A stretch of 64,000 nt of DNA from FEN-1297 sp964498065. GTDB taxonomy: Bacteria > Bacteroidota > Ignavibacteria > Ignavibacteriales > Ignavibacteriaceae. Under the pieces are notes generated by a model, which was given only the letters and a program-made list of their open reading frames with translations, did no database searches and was not told the DNA's origin. The DNA lies in contig CAZCFZ010000002.1 of NCBI GenBank assembly GCA_964498065.1, positions 1 through 64,000 on the forward strand, given 5' to 3'. Made by a program: the position numbers and the translations under genes. Each line of letters starts with the position of its first letter. Within the stretch, counting starts at the first letter, position 1. This document shows positions 1-8,206 of this stretch, piece by piece.

Positions 1-43
1 ATCTTTATTCTAAGAAAAAAATGTCATCTTTCAATACTGAATA

Positions 44-1237
44 TCATGAGTTAATGAGAATTAATTTCTTCTGCGGCTTAGAAATAAATTCTGCACCGGT
101 TTTTGTAACAAAAACTTCTTCTTCTATTGTGGATGTTCCGTAGCCTTTAACTATTAACCGCGGTTCAATGGTATAAACTTGAGATTCTTCAATCTCTATA
201 AAAGGAGTATTGCCGTAACGTTCCCATCTTGGAAGAAGACCGCCGCCGCCGTCATGTGCTTCCCTTCCGACTTGATGACCGAGTCCGTGAGGAAATTCTT
301 CATATCCCTGCCCGGTAATATAATTTCTTGCAATGTCATCCATGTCGCAGCCGATTACTCCGGGTTTCAAACTGTCGGCAACTTTTTGAATTGAATCTCT
401 AATTACATTAAATCCCTTAACAACTTCGGCAGGCGCTTTTGTTTCCCCTTTTTTCAAAACGTACCATGTCCTTTGAAGATCGGAACAATAGCCTTTGTAC
501 TTAATTCCGAAATCTACATTCACCATATGGCCCCGTTCAACTTTTCTATCGGTTGGACCTGCATGCGGACTGGTTGCTTCCGGTCCTGTAAACACTGCCG
601 GACAATGATCTTCCTCCCAGGCGAAGCCGTAACCTTTTGATAGAGTAATTTTCTTAATAAAATCGGCAATCTGTTTTTCTGTTTTTCCCGGTTTAATAAA
701 CTTAGTCATTTCATCAAATATTTTTAATGTTTCGTTTACGGCTTTCTTCATAATTGCAAATTCGGTTGGTGATTTCCTTCCTCTTAATGCAGAAATAATT
801 TCTTCGGACGAAATTAATTTTTGCTCATAGCCTGTCCCTTTTAAAATATCTTGAAGAATTAAAAACATACCGTGAGTTAATCCGTCGGCAAGGTTGGAAT
901 TCCTGGAAAAATTTACAGCAATTTTTTCAGGTTTCTTTTTATTCAGGTATTCGATTAAAGGTTCTTTAACCGACTGAACATATCCGATAACATTTTTATA
1001 AAGCTTTCTCCTTTTAAAATTTTCAACTTCCAGAGAACCTATAATTGCGGTTGTATCTCCATCCTTATTTATTATTAATGCCGAAGGCCAGGTACAGCCG
1101 ATGCCAACAACCATATCCATTGCAGGATCTTTAATATTTCCGCTTTCCCGTACAAAAGTCATCCACATATCTATATTTTTTTCATTTAAGATCTGGACGG
1201 CCTGCTCTATTTTCTCTTTAAAAATATCTTCTGCCAT
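44..1237 (-). CDS. M24 family aminopeptidase (Xaa-Pro dipeptidase-like)
   Basis: A 397-residue cytoplasmic metallopeptidase of the creatinase/aminopeptidase P fold, expected to cleave an N-terminal residue, typically before proline. Residues 1-150 resemble the creatinase N-terminal domain and about 160-390 form the pita-bread catalytic domain. The five usual metal ligands are visible: D242 and D253, H321 in HGLGHQ, E358 in TIEPR and E372 in TIEEE. The ATG start is supported by an AAGGGA site 5 bases upstream. There is no signal peptide. It is transcribed away from the glutamate dehydrogenase locus across a 588-base gap. The exact substrate, dipeptide or longer peptide, cannot be told from sequence. 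Confidence 0.88.
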   Translation of the reverse strand: MAEDIFKEKIEQAVQILNEKNIDMWMTFVRESGNIKDPAMDMVVGIGCTWPSALIINKDGDTTAIIGSLEVENFKRRKLYKNVIGYVQSVKEPLIEYLNKKKPEKIAVNFSRNSNLADGLTHGMFLILQDILKGTGYEQKLISSEEIISALRGRKSPTEFAIMKKAVNETLKIFDEMTKFIKPGKTEKQIADFIKKITLSKGYGFAWEEDHCPAVFTGPEATSPHAGPTDRKVERGHMVNVDFGIKYKGYCSDLQRTWYVLKKGETKAPAEVVKGFNVIRDSIQKVADSLKPGVIGCDMDDIARNYITGQGYEEFPHGLGHQVGREAHDGGGGLLPRWERYGNTPFIEIEESQVYTIEPRLIVKGYGTSTIEEEVFVTKTGAEFISKPQKKLILINS

Positions 1238-1825
1238 TGTAATCCCTTGTAAAATAAGTTCAAATAATGAATTTTGACATTAAATGTAAGAAATAGCTAA
1301 ATAATATACTATTAATGTAAACAGGGCTATTCTTTCTTATTTATTAAGATGATTATATCCTTTAACCTTTAGAAATAATGATTAAGCTATGTAAATAATT
1401 TAATAATTTCACTTTGATAAGTCTTTTTGCGGTGAATAGATTAAGGAACTAATAAAGATTTTTAGGATTTTAATTACTAATTTTAATCAAATAAAATTTA
1501 AAATTTCCGGTAGTAAAAAGGAATGGACTGATTGAGTCTTCCATCTGTTATAATGAAGCAACTTAAGAAGACTATAGTAATTTCAGAATATATATATAAT
1601 AATCTGAAAAAATATTCCAGGAAAACAGCAGACCTTCTACATTTGAATTCTTTTGGTAAAGATAAGGAGAAGGTGAGATACCTTTGTCGTTATTTAAGAA
1701 TTCCATGCTTATCCTTACTTAACAATACCTTTCAAACTTCAACTTCATATTTAACAATAAATTCTTTTTACTTATCCCGGAAAAATAATTCAAAAAATTT
1801 ATCACATTTATAATGAGAGTTTCAT
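1238..1825. other. Gene-free stretch between divergent genes
   Basis: This 588-base AT-rich spacer separates the M24 peptidase from the first glutamate dehydrogenase. It must hold both promoters. A TTGACA hexamer lies at 1274-1279 but has no -10 box at a normal distance on the plus strand. The 93-codon frame at 1532-1813 has a TTG start, no ribosome binding site and a composition like translated AT-rich DNA, so I do not call it a gene. Confidence 0.5.
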
Positions 1826-3166
1826 ATGTCTGAGTATGTTGAAAAATTAATAGCCGGTGTAAAAGCGAAAAATCCAAGTGAACCGGAATTTCATCAAGCA
1901 GTTGAGGAAATAGTTGAATCCCTGGACGTTGTTTTGGAACGTCATCCCGAATACCGTTCTGCCAGAATTCTGGATAGAATGGTTGAGCCTGAAAGAATCA
2001 TAATATTCCGTGTCCCGTGGATGGATGATCAAGGTGATGTTCACATTAATCGCGGTTTTAGAATTGAAATGAACAGTGCAATCGGTCCTTATAAAGGAGG
2101 ATTAAGATTTCACCCTTCTGTAAATCTGGGAATACTAAAGTTCCTGGCTTTTGAACAAGTTTTTAAAAACAGCTTAACTACGCTTCCTATGGGCGGAGGT
2201 AAAGGCGGTTCGGACTTTGATCCCAAAGGAAAAAGCGATAACGAGGTAATGCGTTTCTGCCAAAGTTTTATGACTGAACTCTTCCGTCACATTGGTCCGA
2301 ACACCGATGTACCAGCAGGTGATATCGGAGTTGGAACAAGAGAAATAGGATTTCTTTACGGGCAGTATAAGAGATTAAAAAATGAATTTACCGGCGTTCT
2401 TACGGGTAAAGGATTGAATTGGGGAGGATCGTTAATTCGTCCTGAAGCAACCGGGTACGGTGCGGTTTATTTTGCTCACGAAATGTTGAAAACCCGCGGT
2501 GAAGATATTGAAGGACAAACATTTGCCGTATCAGGTTTTGGAAATGTCGCTTGGGGCGTCGTTCAGAAAATAACCCAGCTCGGCGGAAAAGTGGTAACTC
2601 TTTCGGGGCCGGATGGTTTTATTTACGATAAAGACGGAATTAAAGGTGAAAAAATTGATTACATGCTAAAGTTAAGAGCAAGCGCCAATGATCGTGTTCA
2701 GGATTATGCGGATAAGTTTAAAGTAGAATTTTATCCGGGGAAAAGACCTTGGGGAGTAAAAGTCGATGTTGCAATGCCTTGTGCTACTCAGAATGAAATT
2801 TATGAAGAAGATGCAAAAGATCTTGTTAAAAACAGCTGCAAATGTGTTTGCGAAGCTGCAAATATGCCCACAACATTAGACGGTTATAAAGTATTCAAAC
2901 AAGCAGGTATACTTTTCGCTCCCGGCAAAGCAGCTAATGCCGGCGGTGTTGGTGTTTCCGGTTTGGAAATGTCGCAGAACAGTATGCGTCTGCCCTGGCC
3001 TAAGGAAGAAGTCGATCATAGGCTGCACCAGATAATGTCAAAGATTCATGAGACATGTATTAACACTGCAGAAAGATTTGGTACTCCGGGCAACTATGTA
3101 AACGGTGCTAATATAGCAGGCTTCTTAAAAGTTGCCGATGCCATGATGGATCAGGGTCTAGTTTAA
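1826..3166 (+). CDS. Glutamate dehydrogenase, family I, predicted NAD-dependent
   Basis: A 446-residue hexameric-type glutamate dehydrogenase that interconverts glutamate and 2-oxoglutarate plus ammonium in the cytoplasm. Substrate and catalytic residues of the family are present: K90, K114, K126 in PMGGGKGG and D166. The nucleotide site reads SGFGNVAWG with F238, followed by SGPDG with P262 and D263. In the NAD-specific Clostridium symbiosum enzyme, F238, P262 and D263 are the residues whose mutation switches the enzyme toward NADP, so NAD use is predicted. The second copy at 6481 differs exactly there. A weak GAGAG site precedes the ATG. It is followed after 64 bases by a REC-ATP-grasp protein on the same strand. 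Confidence 0.93.
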   Translation: MSEYVEKLIAGVKAKNPSEPEFHQAVEEIVESLDVVLERHPEYRSARILDRMVEPERIIIFRVPWMDDQGDVHINRGFRIEMNSAIGPYKGGLRFHPSVNLGILKFLAFEQVFKNSLTTLPMGGGKGGSDFDPKGKSDNEVMRFCQSFMTELFRHIGPNTDVPAGDIGVGTREIGFLYGQYKRLKNEFTGVLTGKGLNWGGSLIRPEATGYGAVYFAHEMLKTRGEDIEGQTFAVSGFGNVAWGVVQKITQLGGKVVTLSGPDGFIYDKDGIKGEKIDYMLKLRASANDRVQDYADKFKVEFYPGKRPWGVKVDVAMPCATQNEIYEEDAKDLVKNSCKCVCEAANMPTTLDGYKVFKQAGILFAPGKAANAGGVGVSGLEMSQNSMRLPWPKEEVDHRLHQIMSKIHETCINTAERFGTPGNYVNGANIAGFLKVADAMMDQGLV

Positions 3167-3230
3167 TGTGTTATATTCTTAAATAATTTGTAGATCAGTT
3201 TAGCCGGGCAGAATTGTAGGTAAATAAACA

Positions 3231-6200
3231 GTGTTAGAAAAATCGAAAATCTCTTATATGGAAAAGTTTAATATCCTTGACATAGAAGATATTTTCACGA
3301 GTCGTATTAAAGAATTCCAGAAGTTGATGCGATATAAAATTCGAGAGATTCTTCTGGTTTCCAGTTTATACGACTACTACCTTTTTGAAGAAGACGGAAG
3401 ACTGTATGAATTATTAAGGGAAGAATATCAGGTATTAAATTTAAGCCAGGCGCCGGAAATTACACATGTAACCAACGGCACCGAAGCTTTTGAACTGGCG
3501 CTCTCGGATAATCACTTCGATCTTATTATAACTACAATTCATATTGAAGATATGCATGTAATTAAGTTTGCACAAATGATCAGGAAAGCCGATCTTAAAA
3601 TTCCCATAATTCTTTTAGCCTATGATAACAAAGAACGCAAAGAATTAGTATCAAATTATGATACTTCTATTTTTGACAGAATCTTTATCTGGCAGGGGGA
3701 TTTCCGTCTTTTAATAGGTATTGTTAAATATGCAGAAGATAGAATAAATGTTGAGAACGATACTTCAAATGTCGGGGTGCAGGTTGTTATTTTAGTTGAG
3801 GATAATGTTAAGTTTTATTCTTCCTACCTTCCTTTAATTTATACAGAAATATTCGAACAGTCTCAAAGACTCATCTCTGAAGGAGTTAATATTACTCATA
3901 AATTTCTTAGAATGCGTGCCCGGCCGAAAATATTATTATGTACCACTTACGAGGAAGCATGGGAATATTATACTAAATATGAAGAGTATATTTTAGGAAT
4001 TATTACCGACAGCAATTTCAAACATTTTGGAATAAGAGACCCTGAAGCAGGAATTAAATTTGCCAATAATGTGCAGGCTAGGCATAAAGATATACCGATA
4101 CTGCTCCAATCAAGTAACCAGGAATTTGAAAAAAAGGCACATGAAGCAGGTGCTTCGTTTCTGTTAAAAGGATCCCCTCTTTTATTACATGAACTAAGAG
4201 ATTTTATGCTTCAAAATTTTGGCTTCGGAGATTTTATATTTCAAAATAAAATCGGGACTGAAGTCGGTAGAGCAAATAATCTAAAAGCTCTGGAAGATCA
4301 GATAAAGTTAGTGCCGGATGAAAGTATTATTTATCACGCAGAAAGAAATCATTTTTCCAAATGGCTGAAGGCTAGAACCGAATTCTGGCTTGCTCATAAA
4401 TTAAGGCCTAAAAAGGTAACGGAATTTAAATCGGCTTCGGAATTACGTGAAGATTTAATTAGTTCAATAAAACTATACCAAGAATTAAGACTAAGAGGAA
4501 TAATAACAGATTTTACCAAAGAATCTTTTGATCCTCAAAATAGTTTTGCAAGAATCGGCGGCGGCTCTCTCGGAGGAAAAGCCCGCGGACTGGGATTTAT
4601 AAATACGCTGATAAGCAATAATAAAATAAGGAATAAATTTGATGATATCGAGATATCGGTTCCCTCTGCCGTAGTTATTGCTACAGATGTATTCGATCAA
4701 TTTCTTGAGGATAATCATCTTGATGTGTTTGCATTATTCGGGGCTAAAGATTCAATTATTACAAAACGTTTTACCGAGGCTACCGTCTTTCCTGAAGAAA
4801 TAAAAAATAAGTTAGTGTCATTTTTAGAAACAATAAAAGGACCATTAGCCGTCAGGTCATCAAGCCTTTTAGAAGATTCACAATTTCAGCCTTTCGCGGG
4901 AGTATACCAAACATTTATGATTCCGAATAATGATCCGGATATTAATGTAAGATTAAATGAGCTTCTGCACTGCATTAAAGGAGTCTATGCTTCAACATTC
5001 TATAAAAAAGCACAGGACTATATGAACGCCACATCTTACAGGCTTGAAGAAGAAAAAATGGCCGTAATCGTACAGAGGCTCGTTGGATCTCAGCATCACG
5101 ACGGAAGATTTTATCCTGAATTTGCAGGAGTTGCCAAATCATATAATTTTTATCCGGTACCTCCGCAAAAATCATCAGACGGAATTGCACTTGTAGCTTT
5201 GGGCTTAGGTAAACAAGTTGTTGACGGCGGTAACGCTGTACGTTTCTGTCCAAAGTATCCCAAACATTTGATGCAGTTCTTCTCAACAAAAGAAACTATA
5301 AGAAATGCACAGCAGGAATTTTTTGCACTTGATATCAACGGACAACTCGATCATGATCCTACCCATATACCTGACCAGCTGGTTAAAAAATTTGATTTAA
5401 GCAAAGCTGAAGATGATCAAACTCTATATCATGTAGGGTCCACATATTCGGTTGAAAATGATGCTGTGTATGACGGTGTTTCAAGAAACGGGAAACGGGT
5501 TGTTACTTTTGCTCCTATTCTTAAACATAAAGTTTTTCCGCTTGCGGAAATTTTAGAGATGCTTTTAGATTTAGGGACGTGGGGAATGGGCGTACCCGTA
5601 GAAATTGAATTTGCTGTTAATATAAATGTTCATCTCGAAAAGCGTAAAGAATTTGCTATGCTGCAGATGAGACCTCTGGTAATAAGCCATGAAGTTGAGG
5701 AGCTTGATGTAGATAACTATAACAAAGAAGATTTGATTTGCCAAAGCCGGCAGGTACTTGGAAACGGCGCAATAAATGGAATTCATGATGTAGTGGTAGT
5801 TGACATTCATAAATTTGACCGGGCAAAAAGTATAGACGTCGCTAATGAAGTCAGTATAATTAATTCGCAGCTCGTACAGGAAAAACGTCCGTACATTTTA
5901 ATTGGCGTAGGCCGCTGGGGAAGTTTGGATCATTGGCTTGGTATTCCGGTTACATGGGATCAAATATCCGGCGCAAGTGTTATAGTAGAATCCGGATTTA
6001 AAGATTTAAATGTAACCCCGTCTCAAGGTTCACATTTCTTTCAAAACATTACTTCATTTAGAGTGGGGTATTTTACGGTAAACACCTTTGACAAATTAGG
6101 GTTTATTGACTGGGAATGGCTTTCACAACACGAAGCCGTAGAAGAATTGAACTTTACAAAACATTTAAGGTTTAATGAACCGATTACCGTTAGAATTAAC

Positions 6201-6242
6201 GGCAGTAAAAATAAAGGAGTGATTTTAAAACCGGGTAAATAA
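3231..6242 (+). CDS. REC-REC-ATP-grasp protein (PEP synthase/PPDK N-terminal-like), copy 1
   Basis: A 1003-residue soluble protein. Residues about 38-160 look like a degenerate receiver domain: the usual phospho-Asp is T102 (DLIITT) and the conserved Lys is replaced at W154. Residues about 186-330 look like an intact receiver with E190/D191, D260, S294/S295 and K313. After a conserved linker (RNHFSKWLKARTEFWLAH) comes a PPDK/PEP-synthase ATP-grasp domain, about 435-820, with GGKARG (K450), AVRSSSLLED (R542), EIEFAV and QMRP (Q812, R814). The C-terminal ~185 residues lack the phosphohistidine motif TSHA and there is no PEP-binding barrel, so it is not a full PEP synthase. A conserved H935 (SQGSHFFQN) might be an acceptor, which is a guess. 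The GTG start is weak; ATG at 3258 is an alternative. Confidence 0.85.
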   Translation: MLEKSKISYMEKFNILDIEDIFTSRIKEFQKLMRYKIREILLVSSLYDYYLFEEDGRLYELLREEYQVLNLSQAPEITHVTNGTEAFELALSDNHFDLIITTIHIEDMHVIKFAQMIRKADLKIPIILLAYDNKERKELVSNYDTSIFDRIFIWQGDFRLLIGIVKYAEDRINVENDTSNVGVQVVILVEDNVKFYSSYLPLIYTEIFEQSQRLISEGVNITHKFLRMRARPKILLCTTYEEAWEYYTKYEEYILGIITDSNFKHFGIRDPEAGIKFANNVQARHKDIPILLQSSNQEFEKKAHEAGASFLLKGSPLLLHELRDFMLQNFGFGDFIFQNKIGTEVGRANNLKALEDQIKLVPDESIIYHAERNHFSKWLKARTEFWLAHKLRPKKVTEFKSASELREDLISSIKLYQELRLRGIITDFTKESFDPQNSFARIGGGSLGGKARGLGFINTLISNNKIRNKFDDIEISVPSAVVIATDVFDQFLEDNHLDVFALFGAKDSIITKRFTEATVFPEEIKNKLVSFLETIKGPLAVRSSSLLEDSQFQPFAGVYQTFMIPNNDPDINVRLNELLHCIKGVYASTFYKKAQDYMNATSYRLEEEKMAVIVQRLVGSQHHDGRFYPEFAGVAKSYNFYPVPPQKSSDGIALVALGLGKQVVDGGNAVRFCPKYPKHLMQFFSTKETIRNAQQEFFALDINGQLDHDPTHIPDQLVKKFDLSKAEDDQTLYHVGSTYSVENDAVYDGVSRNGKRVVTFAPILKHKVFPLAEILEMLLDLGTWGMGVPVEIEFAVNINVHLEKRKEFAMLQMRPLVISHEVEELDVDNYNKEDLICQSRQVLGNGAINGIHDVVVVDIHKFDRAKSIDVANEVSIINSQLVQEKRPYILIGVGRWGSLDHWLGIPVTWDQISGASVIVESGFKDLNVTPSQGSHFFQNITSFRVGYFTVNTFDKLGFIDWEWLSQHEAVEELNFTKHLRFNEPITVRINGSKNKGVILKPGK

Positions 6243-6480
6243 AGAATAATTCGATCAGATCGGGAAGCCGGAGTTTTCGATGCCGGAGTTTACTGAATGA
6301 TCCGTTATTGTCTTGAAACTCTTCAACCGAAAAAAAATTTCCGGTTAACCTTCCGATTGTCCGTTGAAATACAGAATACCTGATGTTAAAGTTAAAATGA
6401 AGATAAAACACATGCGCATAGTTAATTTGCTATTTCGCATAATTTAAACACAATAACATCAAATTTCAGATGGAGGAAAT
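6243..6480. other. Intergenic spacer with a short direct repeat
   Basis: The 238-base gap between REC-ATP-grasp copy 1 and the second glutamate dehydrogenase contains the ten-base sequence GCCGGAGTTT twice, at 6267-6276 and 6282-6291, 15 bases apart. The second GDH has its own strong ribosome site (TGGAGGAAAT, ending at its ATG), so a separate promoter could lie here. I see no clear terminator. Confidence 0.4.
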
Positions 6481-7842
6481 ATGTCCGAATATGTCAAAAG
6501 TCTTATGTCTGAACTAAAAGCAAAAAATCCCGGCCAGCCTGAATTTCACCAGGCGGTTGAAGAAGTTGCAGAATCACTTGCTATCGTAATGGATAGGCAC
6601 CCGGAATACCGCACTGCCAAAGTCCTGGAAAGAATTATCGAACCGGAAAGAGTAATTACATTCCGGGTTCCATGGGTGGACGAACAAGGAGAAATAAATA
6701 TAAACCGCGGCTACCGAATTGAAATGAATAGTGCGATCGGGCCGTATAAAGGCGGCTTACGTTTCCATCCATCGGTTAACCTCGGTATTTTGAAATTCCT
6801 GGCTTTTGAACAAGTCTTTAAGAACAGCTTAACAACTCTGCCTATGGGCGGCGGAAAAGGCGGATCGGATTTCGATCCTAAGGGCAAAAGCGATTTAAAA
6901 ATAATGAGGTTTTGCCAGGCATTTATGAGTGAGTTGTTCCGCCATATTGGACCCAATACGGATGTACCCGCCGGGGATATAGGGGTCGGCGGACGCGAAA
7001 TCGGATATCTGTTCGGACAGTATAAAAAACTTAGAAATGAATTTACCGGCGTACTTACAGGTAAAGGACTAAACTGGGGCGGCTCATTAATCAGACCTGA
7101 AGCAACAGGCTACGGTTCTGTTTATTTTGCAGCTGAAATGCTTTCAACAAAAAATCAAACTCTTGAGGGGAAAAAATGTCTTGTGTCGGGAAGCGGAAAT
7201 GTTGCTCAGTATACGGTTGAAAAAATCAATCAGCTCGGAGGAAAAGTAGTTACGCTTTCGGATTCAAACGGATACATTTATGATGAAGAAGGTGTTAATG
7301 CCGAGAAATTATCCTTTGTAATGGACCTAAAAAATGTCCGCCGCGGAAGAATTAAAGAATACACCGATAAATTTAAAAATGCGGTTTATACTTCTGTTGA
7401 TTCTAAACTGGATTCTAATCCATTATGGAATCATAAAGCCGACTGTGCTTTCCCAAGCGCTACTCAAAACGAGATCAATGAAAAAGACGCTCAGAACCTG
7501 ATTAAAAACGGTGTTTATGTTGTAAGCGAGGGCGCAAATATGCCGACAACTATTGAAGGTGTTAAGCTTTTCTTGGATAAGAAAATTCTTTACGGACCCG
7601 GTAAAGCTGCAAATGCCGGAGGTGTCGCAGTTTCAGGTTTGGAAATGGCGCAAAACAGCATGCGTCTGCCTTGGACAAGAAATGAAGTGGATGAACGGTT
7701 AAGAATAATAATGAAAGAAATTCATACTACATGTGTCCAAACTGCCGAAAGATTCGGGACCCCTGGCAATTATGTTAACGGTGCCAATATCGGCGGATTC
7801 CTTAAGGTTGCCGATGCAATGATTGACCAAGGTGTTGTTTAA
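6481..7842 (+). CDS. gdhA: Glutamate dehydrogenase, family I, predicted NADP-dependent
   Basis: A 453-residue paralogue of the enzyme at 1826, nearly identical through the substrate pocket (residues about 80-135) and with the same K90, K114, K126 and aspartate in the PAGDIG segment. The coenzyme site differs: SGSGNVAQ has S238 in place of F238, and SDSNG gives D261, S262, N263 in place of GPD. These are the serine and aspartate features of NADP enzymes such as Escherichia coli GdhA, so an assimilatory, NADPH-using role is predicted. A strong GGAGG site sits just before the ATG. A MITE-like element and then REC-ATP-grasp copy 2 follow on the same strand. Confidence 0.93.
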   Translation: MSEYVKSLMSELKAKNPGQPEFHQAVEEVAESLAIVMDRHPEYRTAKVLERIIEPERVITFRVPWVDEQGEININRGYRIEMNSAIGPYKGGLRFHPSVNLGILKFLAFEQVFKNSLTTLPMGGGKGGSDFDPKGKSDLKIMRFCQAFMSELFRHIGPNTDVPAGDIGVGGREIGYLFGQYKKLRNEFTGVLTGKGLNWGGSLIRPEATGYGSVYFAAEMLSTKNQTLEGKKCLVSGSGNVAQYTVEKINQLGGKVVTLSDSNGYIYDEEGVNAEKLSFVMDLKNVRRGRIKEYTDKFKNAVYTSVDSKLDSNPLWNHKADCAFPSATQNEINEKDAQNLIKNGVYVVSEGANMPTTIEGVKLFLDKKILYGPGKAANAGGVAVSGLEMAQNSMRLPWTRNEVDERLRIIMKEIHTTCVQTAERFGTPGNYVNGANIGGFLKVADAMIDQGVV

Positions 7843-7861
7843 CTTATTTAAATAATTTCAG

Positions 7862-8125
7862 GAGGCTGGCTCAAAACTGTTAATTTGTCATTCTGAACTT
7901 TGCCAAAGGCATTGAGACTTTGTAAAAAGTGGTTCTGTCATTTCGACCGAAGGGAGAAATATTTAATTTTAATGAGATTTCTCACTCGAAGACTCGTTCG
8001 AAATGACAATTCAGATGTATTTAAACAGTCTCCATTCCTTTGGAAGATTCAGGATCTCTTTTTTATACAATATTGTTATTTTAGATTCCGGGTCAATTCC
8101 CAAATGACACTTTTGAGACAGCCTC
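7862..8125. mobile_element. MITE-like palindromic element
   Basis: Terminal inverted repeats of 15 bases match at 14 positions: GAGGCTGGCTCAAAA at 7862-7876 and TTTTGAGACAGCCTC at 8111-8125. Inside is a second perfect 11-base pair, TGTCATTTCGA at 7936-7946 and TCGAAATGACA at 7998-8008, nested around GAGAAAT (7954-7960) and ATTTCTC (7977-7983). There is no transposase, so it would be non-autonomous. The 96-codon frame at 7900-8190 is a translation of this repeat and not a gene. I could not recognise a target duplication. It lies between gdhA and REC-ATP-grasp copy 2, where a folded RNA could affect expression of the second gene. Confidence 0.72.
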
Positions 8126-8206
8126 AATTATACTTTTCCGATACGAATTGTCTTTACTGTTATCTCAATATTTATAGTTTACATATTTAAGTAATTATTA
8201 TTTCCG

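Noticed and set aside
21..34. ATGTCATCTTTCAA shared with 55771-55784
   Set aside because: A 14-base match between two AT-rich positions in 64 kb is expected by chance, and the flanks do not match.
1532..1813. 93-codon open frame upstream of the first GDH
   Set aside because: It has a TTG start, no ribosome site, a high share of Lys, Asn, Ser and Leu as expected from random AT-rich DNA, and no recognisable motif.
7900..8190. 96-codon open frame between gdhA and the next gene
   Set aside because: It is the translation of the MITE-like palindrome, and the TGTCATTTCGA repeat accounts for its HFDRRE-type residues.
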